Below are positions 7,669 through 15,250 of a stretch of DNA of 64,000 nt, in pieces. The notes under the pieces were generated by a model. It did not search any database. It was given only the letters and a program-made list of their open reading frames with translations, and had not been told where the DNA came from. A program made the translations under genes and the position numbers. This stretch comes from Streptomyces albireticuli (GTDB lineage: Bacteria; Actinomycetota; Actinomycetes; Streptomycetales; Streptomycetaceae). Positions within the stretch are counted from its first letter, which is position 1; the number at the start of each line of letters is the position of its first letter. The DNA lies in NCBI RefSeq assembly GCF_002192455.1, contig NZ_CP021744.1, positions 5,985,501-6,049,500 of the forward strand. Direction: 5' to 3'.

Positions 7669-9011
7669 GCCAGGACCACGGCGCCCACCGGGGCCGCAAG
7701 CAGGTCCACCTGGCCGCCCATTTCCCGGGCGTGAACAACGCCACCGTCTGGGCGGACCCCCGCTCCGGCAGCCAGATCGACTTCTCCTCCTTCACACACC
7801 TCGCCCGCACCGCCGAACGCGGCCTGTTCGACTTCTTCTTCCTCGCCGAGGGGCTGCGGCTGCGCGAGAACCGCGGCCGCGTCCACGACCTCGACGTCGT
7901 CGGCCGCCCCGAGTCGCTCACCCTGCTCAGCGCCCTCGCCGCCGTCACCGACCGGCTCGGCCTCGCCGCCACCGTCAACGCCACCTTCAACGAGCCCTAC
8001 GAACTCGCCCGCCGGCTCGCCTCCCTGGACCACCTCAGCGGCGGCCGCGCGGCCTGGAACGTCGTCACCTCCTCCGACGCCTTCACCGGCGAGAACTTCC
8101 GGCGCGGCGGCTTCCTCGACCGGGCCGACCGCTACACCCGCGCCGCCGAGTTCGTCGCCACCGCCCGCGAACTGTGGGACTCCTGGCCGGCGGACGCCCC
8201 GGGCCGGGACGCCGCCCCGCGCCCCTTCGCCCACCGCGGGCGGCACTTCGACATCTCCGGCACCTTCGACGTGGCACGGCCCCCGCAGGGCCACCCCGTC
8301 GTCATCCAGGCCGGCGACTCCGACGAGGGCCGGGAGTTCGCGGCCTCCGCCGCCGACGTCGTCTTCACCCGGCACGGCACCCTCGACGCCGGCCGCGCCT
8401 TCTACACGGACGTCAAGCGCCGGCTCCGCCCGTACGGCCGCCGCCCCGGGGACCTGAAGATCATGCCCGGGGTGGCCGTCGTGCTCGGCGACACCGCCGC
8501 CGAGGCCCAGGAGAAGGCCGCCGGGATCCGCCGGCAGCAGGTGTCACCGCAGACCGCCCTGCTCACCCTGGAACAGGTCTGGGGCCGCGACCTGTCGGCC
8601 TACGACCCGGACGGCCCGCTGCCCGACATCGACCCGGACCCGGCCGGGGAGGTGGCGCGCGGCCGGGTCGGCGTCGCCGACCCGCTCGCGGTGGCCGCCC
8701 GGTGGCGCGCCCTCGCGGAGGCCAAGGGCCTCTCCATCCGGCAGACCGTCATCGAGACGTCCGCCCGGCAGTCCTTCATCGGCACGCCCGGGGCCGTCGC
8801 CGCGGAGATGACGGAGTTCGTCGCCGAGGACGCCGCCGACGGCTTCATCCTCGTCCCGCACCTCACCCCCGGCGGCCTGGACGACTTCGTCGACCAGGTC
8901 GTACCCCTGCTCCAGGAGCGTGGCGTGTTCCGTACGGAGTACGCGGGCACGACCCTCCGCGAACACCTCGGCCTCCCCGCCGCCCGGCAGCCGGACCGTG
9001 TGAAAGGTTGA
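7665..9011 (+). CDS. NtaA/DmoA-family FMN-dependent monooxygenase
   Basis: A 448-residue luciferase-like monooxygenase of the NtaA/SnaA/DmoA/SoxA branch. Seen features: KQVHLAAHFPGVNNATVWADPRSGSQIDFSSF at the N-terminus, FDFFFLAEGLRLRENRG, the FMN-contact region LAATVNATFNEPYELARRLASLDHLSGGRAAWNVVTSSDAFTGENFRRGG, then RPPQGHPVVIQAGDSDEG, and a C-terminal GFILVPHLTPGGLDDFVDQVVPLLQERGVFRTEY. Characterised relatives cleave nitrilotriacetate, dibenzothiophene sulfone or dimethyl sulfide. The ATG at 7665 overlaps the upstream stop (ATGA). The family and the nearby peptide/nickel-type importer fit scavenging of an organosulfur or N-carboxymethyl compound, but this is inference. Confidence 0.87.
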   Translation: MSQDHGAHRGRKQVHLAAHFPGVNNATVWADPRSGSQIDFSSFTHLARTAERGLFDFFFLAEGLRLRENRGRVHDLDVVGRPESLTLLSALAAVTDRLGLAATVNATFNEPYELARRLASLDHLSGGRAAWNVVTSSDAFTGENFRRGGFLDRADRYTRAAEFVATARELWDSWPADAPGRDAAPRPFAHRGRHFDISGTFDVARPPQGHPVVIQAGDSDEGREFAASAADVVFTRHGTLDAGRAFYTDVKRRLRPYGRRPGDLKIMPGVAVVLGDTAAEAQEKAAGIRRQQVSPQTALLTLEQVWGRDLSAYDPDGPLPDIDPDPAGEVARGRVGVADPLAVAARWRALAEAKGLSIRQTVIETSARQSFIGTPGAVAAEMTEFVAEDAADGFILVPHLTPGGLDDFVDQVVPLLQERGVFRTEYAGTTLREHLGLPAARQPDRVKG

Positions 9012-9016
9012 GCCGC

Positions 9017-9820
9017 ATGACCACCGACGCACAACAGCAGTGGAAGGCGTGGCACGAAGAGCGCACCGGTACGGTCGCCGCGCCGTACGGTCCGCTCTCG
9101 CTCACCGGCACCTTCTGGCTCTCCGATCTCGCCGACGGTCGAATTCCGGCCTTCCCCGGTGACCGCGGTGAGGCGGTCCCGGGGCACTGGGCCGACGCGG
9201 GCGAGGCCGTGCTCCTCACCGCCGCGGCGGCGGACGGGCTGACCGTCGACGGCCGCCCCGCCGAGGGGGAGTACCGCCTCGCCGCCGACGGCGGGACGGC
9301 CACGGCCCGGGTCGCGCACGGCACGCGCAAGCTGCTCGTCATGCGCCGCGAGGGTCTCTGGGCCGTGCGCGTCTACGATCCGGAGTCCGCCGCCCGCCGG
9401 GAGTTCACCGGCATCGGCGTCTTCGGCCACGACCCGCGCTGGTCGCTGCCGGGGCGCTACCGCCCGTACGAGCAGGACCGCCGGATCAGGGTCGGGAACG
9501 CCGACGGGCGCGAGCGCGGTCTCGGCCTCTCCGGTGAGCTGGCCTTCGACATCGACGGCGAGGAGCACATCCTGCGCGTCGCGGCCGAGGGGGACGGCGG
9601 GCTGTGGGCGGTGTTCGCCGACGGCACCAGCGGCCGGACCAGCTACCGCTTCCGCTTCCTCTACACGCCCCCGCCCGCGCCGGACGGGCGGGTGACCGTG
9701 GACTTCAACCGCGCGGTGCTGCCCCCGTGCGCCTTCGCCGACGCGTTCATCTGCCCCTTCCCGCCGCCCGGCAACACGCTGGCGGCCGAGGTGCCGGCGG
9801 GGGAGCGGACGGTTCTGTAA
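9017..9820 (+). CDS. DUF1684 domain protein
   Basis: A 267-residue protein starting at the ATG only 6 bp after the preceding stop, with AAAGG upstream. It carries the DUF1684 hallmarks: WKAWHEERTGTVAAPYGPLSLTGTFWL near the N-terminus, a central beta-rich part (GIGVFGHDPRW, PGRYRPYEQDRRIRV), and the C-terminal signature VDFNRAVLPPCAFADAFICPFPPPGNTL. No catalytic function is established for the family. It often neighbours oxidoreductase genes, as here. There is no signal peptide or membrane segment, so it should be cytosolic. It is the last gene of the four-gene group; a GC-rich hairpin follows. Confidence 0.85.
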   Translation: MTTDAQQQWKAWHEERTGTVAAPYGPLSLTGTFWLSDLADGRIPAFPGDRGEAVPGHWADAGEAVLLTAAAADGLTVDGRPAEGEYRLAADGGTATARVAHGTRKLLVMRREGLWAVRVYDPESAARREFTGIGVFGHDPRWSLPGRYRPYEQDRRIRVGNADGRERGLGLSGELAFDIDGEEHILRVAAEGDGGLWAVFADGTSGRTSYRFRFLYTPPPAPDGRVTVDFNRAVLPPCAFADAFICPFPPPGNTLAAEVPAGERTVL

Positions 9821-9855
9821 GCGGCGGCGGCGGGGGCCGGGGGCGCTCTCCCCGG

Positions 9856-9882
9856 GCGCCCGGCGCGGGCGTGCCCGGGCGC
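9856..9882 (+). terminator. candidate terminator after the DUF1684 gene
   Basis: GCGCCCGG (9856-9863) and CCGGGCGC (9875-9882) can form an 8-bp stem with an 11-base loop, 36 bp after the stop. There is no U tract, which is common in Streptomyces. The surrounding GC makes alternative pairings likely. Confidence 0.35.
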
Positions 9883-10087
9883 GCGCTCCCGTCCGGGCCA
9901 CGGAGGGTCCCGGGCCCGCGTCCGAAAGATGCTCTTGCGCCGTGGTGCGCCGGGCCCGAATACTCCCGAACAGCGCGCTTGTCAGGGGCACGGCGAAGCG
10001 GAACCCGGTGTGCCCATGCGGCCGCGCCTCATGGGCCCGCGCCCACACCCCACCCGCGGACCCCCGACCCCACTCGGGAGGCACTAC

Positions 10088-11011
10088 GTGAGGACGCAGC
10101 GCACCACCCCCCACCGCCGATCCGCGAGACGAACCGGAATCGCCGCCCTGGCAGCCGGCCTCGTCACCGCGTCCGCCCTCGTCGCGACCAGCGCCCACGC
10201 CGAGCCCGGAGCCACCGGCTCCGCGCACTCCGCCGCCCAGCTCTCCGCGGCGAGCGCCGCGGTGCGGTCGGCGGACGTCGCGGGCACCGCCTGGGTCGTC
10301 GACAAGGCCACCGGCGACCTCGTCGTCACCGCCGACTCGACGGTCTCCGCCGCCGCGATAGCCAAGATCAGACAGGCGGCCGGACCGAACGCGGACGCGA
10401 TACGCGTCGAGCGCACCCCCGGCACGCTCAGGAAGCTCATCGCCGGCGGCGACGCGGTCTACGCGCCCACCTGGCGCTGCTCCGCCGGGTTCAACGTGCG
10501 CAAGGGCAACACCTACTACTTCCTGACCGCGGGCCACTGCACCGAGGGCAAGCCCGCCTACTACGCCAACTCCGGCCACACCACGAGCATCGGCCCCTCG
10601 ACCGGGACCAGCTTCCCGGGCAACGACTACGGCATCGTGCAGTACACCAACACCTCCCTCGCGCACCCCAGCGAGGTCAACCTCTACAACGGCAGCGCGC
10701 AGCGCATCACCGCCGCGGGCGAGGCGACCGTCGGGCAGTCCGTGCGGCGCAGCGGCTCCACGACCCGGGTGCACGACGGCAAGGTCACCGGCCTGAACGC
10801 CACCGTCAACTACGGCAGCGGGCAGATCGTCCGCGGCCTGATCAAGACCACGGTGTGCGCCGAACCCGGTGACAGCGGCGGCGCCCTCTTCGCCGGCTCC
10901 ACCGCCCTCGGCCTGACCTCCGGCGGCAGCGGCAACTGCACCTCCGGCGGGACGACCTTCTTCCAGCCGGTCGGCCCCGCGATGCGGGCCTACGGGGTGA
11001 GCATCTTCTGA
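10088..11011 (+). CDS. secreted S1-family serine protease (streptogrisin-like)
   Basis: A 307-residue preproenzyme. GTG at 10088 is chosen for GGGAGG 6 bases upstream and because it gives a proper signal peptide (basic start, hydrophobic core 17-33, cleavage near AHA/EP at 38-39). A propeptide of ~80 residues follows (LSAASAAVRSADVAGTAWVVD). By comparison with streptogrisins A and B, which start I(A/S)GG, maturation should cut before IAGGDAVY at residue 118, giving a ~190-residue enzyme. The triad is complete: His150 in LTAGHC, Asp180 in GNDYGIV, Ser263 in GDSGG; four cysteines can form the two usual disulfides. It digests extracellular protein. The cognate-type inhibitor gene lies at 13337-13798. 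Confidence 0.9.
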   Translation: MRTQRTTPHRRSARRTGIAALAAGLVTASALVATSAHAEPGATGSAHSAAQLSAASAAVRSADVAGTAWVVDKATGDLVVTADSTVSAAAIAKIRQAAGPNADAIRVERTPGTLRKLIAGGDAVYAPTWRCSAGFNVRKGNTYYFLTAGHCTEGKPAYYANSGHTTSIGPSTGTSFPGNDYGIVQYTNTSLAHPSEVNLYNGSAQRITAAGEATVGQSVRRSGSTTRVHDGKVTGLNATVNYGSGQIVRGLIKTTVCAEPGDSGGALFAGSTALGLTSGGSGNCTSGGTTFFQPVGPAMRAYGVSIF

Positions 11012-11187
11012 CCCCGTACCCGGTCCGCCCGAAACCCCTGACCGCGAGCGAGCACGATCCCTTCCCCAAGCCTTGCGGCCAGCAGCACAGGAGCCCCCGG
11101 TCCGGCCAGGGCCGGGGGCTCGACCCCTGCCCAGGACGGGCATACCGTGGGATATGACACCTGACGTGCAGGGCAGGGGGCCGTGCC

Positions 11188-12036
11188 ATGGTCGAGGAAC
11201 TGGTGATGGCGGCGGTGGGCGCCGCGTCCGCGGGCGTGGCGTACGTGGCCGCGGGCGCCCGAGTGGTCAAACAGTACGAGCGCGGCGTCGTCCTGCGGCT
11301 CGGCCGGCTCCGTGACGAGGTCCGCCCGCCGGGGTTCACCATGGTCATCCCGGGGGTGGACCGGCTGCGCAAGGTCAACATGCAGATCGTCACGATGCCC
11401 GTCCCCGCGCAGGAGGGCATCACCCGCGACAATGTGACCGTAAGGGTCGACGCGGTCGTCTACTTCAAGGTCGTGAACCCGGCCGAGGCCGTGATCGCCG
11501 TCGAGGACTACCGCTTCGCGGTCTCGCAGATGGCCCAGACCTCCCTGCGCTCGATCATCGGCAAGAGCGACCTCGACGACCTCCTCTCCAACCGCGAGAA
11601 GCTCAACCAGGGCCTGGAGCTGATGCTCGACAGCCCCGCCATCGGCTGGGGCGTGCAGATCGACCGGGTCGAGATCAAGGACGTCTCGCTGCCGGAGACG
11701 ATGAAGCGCTCGATGTCCCGGCAGGCGGAGGCCGAGCGGGAGCGGCGGGCCCGCGTGATCAACGCGGACGCGGAGCTGCTGGCCTCGAAGAAGCTCGCGG
11801 AGGCGGCGGCGACCATGTCCGAGCAGCCGTCGGCCCTGCAACTGCGGTTGCTCCAGACGATCGTGGCGGTGGCGGCGGAGAAGAACTCGACGCTGGTGCT
11901 GCCGTTCCCGGTGGAGCTGCTGCGGTTCCTGGAGCGGGCGGGGCAGGTGCCTGGCGCGCCGGCTCCGGGGGGTGAGCGGCCTTCCGCCGCGCCGGCTTCG
12001 GAGAACGGGCCTGCGGCGGCGGGCGGCACGGCGTAG
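11188..12036 (+). CDS. SPFH/band-7 (slipin) membrane protein
   Basis: A 282-residue slipin. A short N-terminal hydrophobic segment (VMAAVGAASAGVAYVAAGA) is followed directly by the SPFH domain: VVKQYERGVVLRLGRLRDEVRPPGFTMVIPGVDRLRKVNMQ, then the conserved TRDNVTVRVDAVVYFKV and AQTSLRSIIGKSDLDDLLSNREKLN. A coiled-coil region (MKRSMSRQAEAERERRARVINADAE) and the typical tail SALQLRLLQTIVAVAAEKNSTLVLPFPVELLRFL complete it. Slipins oligomerise at the inner face of the membrane and are thought to organise membrane domains or protease activity. It stands between two S1 protease genes but has its own 176-bp upstream gap, so a functional link to the proteases is only positional. A repeated 3' element follows the stop. 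Confidence 0.88.
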   Translation: MVEELVMAAVGAASAGVAYVAAGARVVKQYERGVVLRLGRLRDEVRPPGFTMVIPGVDRLRKVNMQIVTMPVPAQEGITRDNVTVRVDAVVYFKVVNPAEAVIAVEDYRFAVSQMAQTSLRSIIGKSDLDDLLSNREKLNQGLELMLDSPAIGWGVQIDRVEIKDVSLPETMKRSMSRQAEAERERRARVINADAELLASKKLAEAAATMSEQPSALQLRLLQTIVAVAAEKNSTLVLPFPVELLRFLERAGQVPGAPAPGGERPSAAPASENGPAAAGGTA

Positions 12037-12110
12037 GCGGGGCCTGAACGGGTTTTCCCCTACCCGCCCCTTCCCGTTTCCCGGGGCTCCGCCCCGGACC
12101 CCGGTCCTCG
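12037..12110. repeat. GC-rich 3' repeat element, copy 1
   Basis: Begins at the stop codon of the slipin gene. It shares the blocks GGCGGGGCC, TTCCCCTACCCGCCCCT and a CGGGG..CCCCGGACC hairpin with the element at 58164-58225. This type of downstream element recurs in Streptomyces genomes and may act as a terminator or RNA-end stabiliser. Confidence 0.6.
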
Positions 12111-12303
12111 AACGCCCCCGGGCGCGCGTCGGCGGACCCGCACAACCGGCAGTCCGCCTTGTGCGCGCCCTCCACCCCTCGGGACAATCGACGCGCAACT
12201 TGGCATGGACGCGCCTTCCGTAAAGCCGAGGGTGCGCCGCTGCCGTGTCCTCCGGGCCCCGGGCACCCCACTGCCGGGCCCGCCCCCCACTGGAGGTGTC
12301 GAG

Positions 12304-13221
12304 TTGAAGCGATCCTGGATGCCCGTGCGGACCCTGCTGGCCGCCGTGGCAGTCGCCGCCTTCGCGGCCGTGACCCTCAGCCCGCAGGACGCCGACGCGT
12401 CGACGGCCGCGGAGTCCGCGGCGACGTTCTCTCGGTCGGAACTGGTCTCCGCCCAGGCGGCGTTGGACGCCGGCGAGCCGATTCCCGGCACCACCTGGGG
12501 GGTGGACCCCAGAGTCAACCGGGTCGTCGTCACCGCCGACCCCACCGTCAGGGGCGCGCAGCTGGCGCGCCTGAAGCGGGTCGCCGCGGGTCACGGGGGC
12601 AAGGTGGTGCTGAGGAGAAGCGCCGCGAAGCTCACCCGGTTCCTCGCCGGTGGCGACGCGGTGCGGGGCTCCGGCGTCCAGTGCTCGCTCGGCTTCAACG
12701 TCACGCGGCCCGGGAAGCCGGACGGCTTCCTCACGGCGGGGCACTGCGGCAACGTCGTGACCACGTGGTCCGACGCGGGCGGCGGCCCGTCGGTCGCGCG
12801 GACCGAGAGCGGATCGGTCTTCCCCGGCCATGACTACGCCCTCGCCGCGTACACCGGCACCGCCGTCGCCCACCCGAGCGTCGTGGACCTCCACGACGGC
12901 ACGACCCAGCCCGTGACCACGGCCCGCGAGGCGGCCGTCGGTGAAACGGTCCGGCGCAGCGGCTCCACCACGGGGGTGCGGAGCGGCGTCGTCAAGCGCA
13001 CCGGTGTGACCGTCACCTATCCCGAGGGCCGGGTCACGGGCCTGACCGAGACGTCCGCCTGTGCCGAACCCGGCGACAGCGGTGGCCCCTTCTTCGCCGG
13101 CGGCGACGCGCTGGGGCTCCTGTCCGGCGGCAGCGGCGACTGCGCGGCGGGCGGGACGACCTACTTCCAGCCCGTGACGGCGGCCCTCGCCGCGTACGGC
13201 GCGGCCCTCGGCGGCTCCTGA
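12304..13221 (+). CDS. secreted S1-family serine protease (streptogrisin-like), second copy
   Basis: A 305-residue preproenzyme beginning at TTG 12304, selected because GGAGGTG lies 5 bases upstream and the preceding ATG candidates give no signal peptide. The signal peptide is short (KRSWMPVRT, then a hydrophobic core to about residue 26). The propeptide runs to about 113, and the mature enzyme should begin at LAGGDAVRG. Triad: His147 (LTAGHC), Asp177 (GHDYAL), Ser259 (GDSGG). It is clearly related to the protease at 10088, with equivalent blocks such as SVRRSGSTT and GGSG.CT.GGTTFFQP, but divergent enough to be an old duplication. A strong hairpin follows, and the SSI-type inhibitor is transcribed towards it. 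Confidence 0.9.
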   Translation: MKRSWMPVRTLLAAVAVAAFAAVTLSPQDADASTAAESAATFSRSELVSAQAALDAGEPIPGTTWGVDPRVNRVVVTADPTVRGAQLARLKRVAAGHGGKVVLRRSAAKLTRFLAGGDAVRGSGVQCSLGFNVTRPGKPDGFLTAGHCGNVVTTWSDAGGGPSVARTESGSVFPGHDYALAAYTGTAVAHPSVVDLHDGTTQPVTTAREAAVGETVRRSGSTTGVRSGVVKRTGVTVTYPEGRVTGLTETSACAEPGDSGGPFFAGGDALGLLSGGSGDCAAGGTTYFQPVTAALAAYGAALGGS

Positions 13222-13251
13222 CAGCGGCCCGGACGCGCCACCACGCACGGG

Positions 13252-13290
13252 GCGGCCCCCGGACACACCTCCACGGTGTCCGGGGGCCGC
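13252..13290. terminator. bidirectional terminator between protease and inhibitor genes
   Basis: A perfect 15-bp stem, GCGGCCCCCGGACAC (13252-13266) with its complement at 13276-13290, and a 9-base loop. It lies 30 bp after the protease stop and 46 bp after the inhibitor stop, so it can serve both convergent genes. Confidence 0.8.
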
Positions 13291-13336
13291 TTCACGTCCG
13301 GGCCCTGGGGCCCGGCACCCGTTCCTCGAATCCGCC

Positions 13337-13798
13337 TCAGAATTCGAAGACCAGGCCCTTGCCGGCCTTGGCCATGCAGGGGTTGGCGAACGTGTGCTCG
13401 TAGCTGACCCGGCGTCCGTCCCAGACGCCCTCGGCGGTCACGACGGTCGGGTTCCACTCCTTGGTGCAGACCGTGTCCGACTTGATCCGGGTGACCTTGT
13501 CGAAGTCACCGCCGGCGGCGCGCAGCTGGGTGCATGCGCCCTTGGCGTCCGGGTGGCTGCCGGAAGCCTTCGGCGTGCAGGTCAGCGTGACCGCGCGCTG
13601 CACACCGGACTCGGCCGCGGTGGCGCCCTGGCCGACGGTCAGTACCAGCGCGGACGGCGCGTACAGGCTCTGGGTCTGGGCCGCCGCGGCGGGGGCGGGC
13701 TTGGGTGCTGCGCTCGCGGTCGTCGTTCCGGCGGCCGCCAGACCGCCGCCCAGAATCAGCGCGGCGCCCATCGCGATGCCCCCAGTGATGTACCGCAT
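13337..13798 (-). CDS. subtilisin inhibitor-like protein (SSI family), P1 Lys
   Basis: A 153-residue secreted protease inhibitor. ATG at 13798 has AAGGGAG 8 bases upstream. The signal peptide covers about 1-31 (TASA/AP), followed by a Pro/Ala-rich spacer and the inhibitor domain from SLYAPSALVLTVGQG. Cys74-Cys89 and Cys111-Cys141 match the two SSI disulfides. In SSI the reactive site follows Cys by two residues; here the segment VCTKEWNP gives P1 = Lys113 and P1' = Glu114. A basic P1 points to inhibition of trypsin-like enzymes as well as subtilisins. It faces two S1 proteases. Members also inhibit transglutaminase-activating protease in Streptomyces. Expected to be a homodimer outside the cell. 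Confidence 0.92.
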   Translation of the reverse strand: MRYITGGIAMGAALILGGGLAAAGTTTASAAPKPAPAAAAQTQSLYAPSALVLTVGQGATAAESGVQRAVTLTCTPKASGSHPDAKGACTQLRAAGGDFDKVTRIKSDTVCTKEWNPTVVTAEGVWDGRRVSYEHTFANPCMAKAGKGLVFEF

Positions 13799-13844
13799 TA
13801 CGAACACTCCCTTGGTCGTCGGTTCAGATAACGGACCGGAGTCT

Positions 13845-13859
13845 TGCCCAAGTTGGGCA
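13845..13859. promoter_or_regulatory. perfect palindrome upstream of the SSI-like gene
   Basis: TGCCCAAGTTGGGCA is a 15-bp perfect dyad centred on 13852, about 50 bp upstream of the inhibitor start. Its place in the likely promoter region suggests an operator. The remaining 412-bp spacer to 14210 is unusually AT-rich between about 13970 and 14110. Confidence 0.45.
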
Positions 13860-14083
13860 TGAACGCACGTCGAACGGACACTTTCGGTCGCTGGTTGAAA
13901 ACCCTGAGTAGTGGCCGGATCGGAAGTGAGGCACATCTCCTCGCAGGCGTCCGGCGGCCGTTCGACTTCGCACGCATGACCGATTTGACGGAAAGTGGGC
14001 GAATTAATGTTACGGGGATGTTGACCAGCAAAGATTCCTTGTAATCAATGATGAATTATCCAAGCAGCCTTCGAAATTGTGAT

Positions 14084-14112
14084 TTGCGGTCACTTGGGCC
14101 ATCGGATCTAAT
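14084..14112 (+). promoter_or_regulatory. candidate promoter for the ABC importer operon
   Basis: TTGCGG (14084-14089) and TCTAAT (14107-14112) are spaced by 17 bp, inside the AT-rich island and about 100 bp before the first permease gene. Confidence 0.45.
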
Positions 14113-14210
14113 GAGTCGCACCCCGGGGTGGGAGACCCCCGCAACCGGCCGAAAAGTGGCCCGCCAGATGACCAGTCGGCGGCCGGAGTGATTCAGGAGC
14201 GCGGCAGCAA

Positions 14211-15182
14211 ATGGCCGAAGTGCACTCAAGAGGACGCCCCGAACGGCCTTCCCGCGGCCCCTTCGCCACCGCCGCGCGGGCCTTCCGCCGCGACCGGACC
14301 GGCATGGCCGCCCTCGTGGTCGTCCTCCTCTGCGGCCTTCTCGCGCTCACCGCCCCCCTGATCGCCGCGGCCTACGGCAAGAACCCCACGACGCACTACG
14401 GACAGGACGACCCCGGCCTGCTCAGCGCCGAGGGCCTGCCGGTCCTGCCCAACGGCGGCATCTCCGCCGAGCACTGGTTCGGCATCGAACCCGGCCTCGG
14501 CCGCGACGTGTTCACCCAGCTCCTCTACGGGATGCGCACCTCGCTGCTGGTCGCCCTCGCCTCCGTCGCGGTGATCGCCGTCGTCGGTGTCGTCCTCGGG
14601 GTCACCGTCGGCTACCTCAGCGGCCTCGCCGACCGGGCCTTCACCTTCGTATGCAATGTGCTGCTCGCTTTTCCGACACTCCTGCTGCTCCTCGCCCTCA
14701 GCCCGGTCGTCCAGACGCGCTTCGTCGACCCCGGGGAGAACGAGCCCGCCTGGATGCAGTTCACCTCGCTCATCCTGGTGTTCGCCGCCTTCGGCTGGGT
14801 GCCGCTCGCGATGGTGCTGCGCACCGCCGTACGGTCCCTGCGCGAGCGGGAGTTCATCGAGGCGGCGCGGGCCCTCGGCGCGAGCCGCCGGCACATCGTC
14901 CTGCGCGAGCTGCTGCCCAACGTCTGGGCCCCCGTGCTCGTCCACATCACCCTCGCCGTCCCCGGCATCGTCACCGCCGAGGCCGCGCTGTCCTTCCTCG
15001 GCGTCGGCATCAACGAGCCGGTCCCCGACTGGGGCCGCATGATCTCCCGCGGCTCCGAGGTCTTCTACGACGACCCCACCTACATGGTCTTCCCCGGCGT
15101 GACGATCCTCGTCTTCGTCCTCGCCTTCAACCTCCTCGGCGACGCCGTACGGGACGCGCTCGATCCCCGTACCGCGCGCTGA
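14211..15182 (+). CDS. ABC transporter permease, DppC/OppC type
   Basis: A 323-residue inner-membrane permease. A first TM helix (MAALVVVLLCGLLALTAPLIAAAYG) is followed by an extracytoplasmic segment with the family motif HWFGIEPGLGRDVFTQLLYGMRTSLLVALAS. The last five helices include the EAA loop EFIEAARALGASRRHIVLRELLPN, which contacts the ATPase. The end FNLLGDAVRDALDPR is typical of DppC. It opens an operon in the order permease, substrate-binding lipoprotein, permease, fused ATPases; having the C-type permease first is less usual than B-then-C. The substrate class is peptide, nickel or another small ligand. Confidence 0.9.
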   Translation: MAEVHSRGRPERPSRGPFATAARAFRRDRTGMAALVVVLLCGLLALTAPLIAAAYGKNPTTHYGQDDPGLLSAEGLPVLPNGGISAEHWFGIEPGLGRDVFTQLLYGMRTSLLVALASVAVIAVVGVVLGVTVGYLSGLADRAFTFVCNVLLAFPTLLLLLALSPVVQTRFVDPGENEPAWMQFTSLILVFAAFGWVPLAMVLRTAVRSLREREFIEAARALGASRRHIVLRELLPNVWAPVLVHITLAVPGIVTAEAALSFLGVGINEPVPDWGRMISRGSEVFYDDPTYMVFPGVTILVFVLAFNLLGDAVRDALDPRTAR

Positions 15183-15250
15183 CCGCAGGCACCCCTTCCG
15201 CTTTCCGCAACGGCATCACTTTCCCGCCCTTCCGAACCACGGAGTTCACC

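Noticed and set aside
9929..10087. N-terminal extension of the first S1 protease.
   Set aside because: The extension has no signal-peptide character; GTG 10088 has GGGAGG and gives a normal secretion signal.
14651..15250. Extended frame upstream of the substrate-binding protein start.
   Set aside because: It runs antiphase through the permease gene and is Arg/Pro-rich; the lipoprotein signal begins at 15251.
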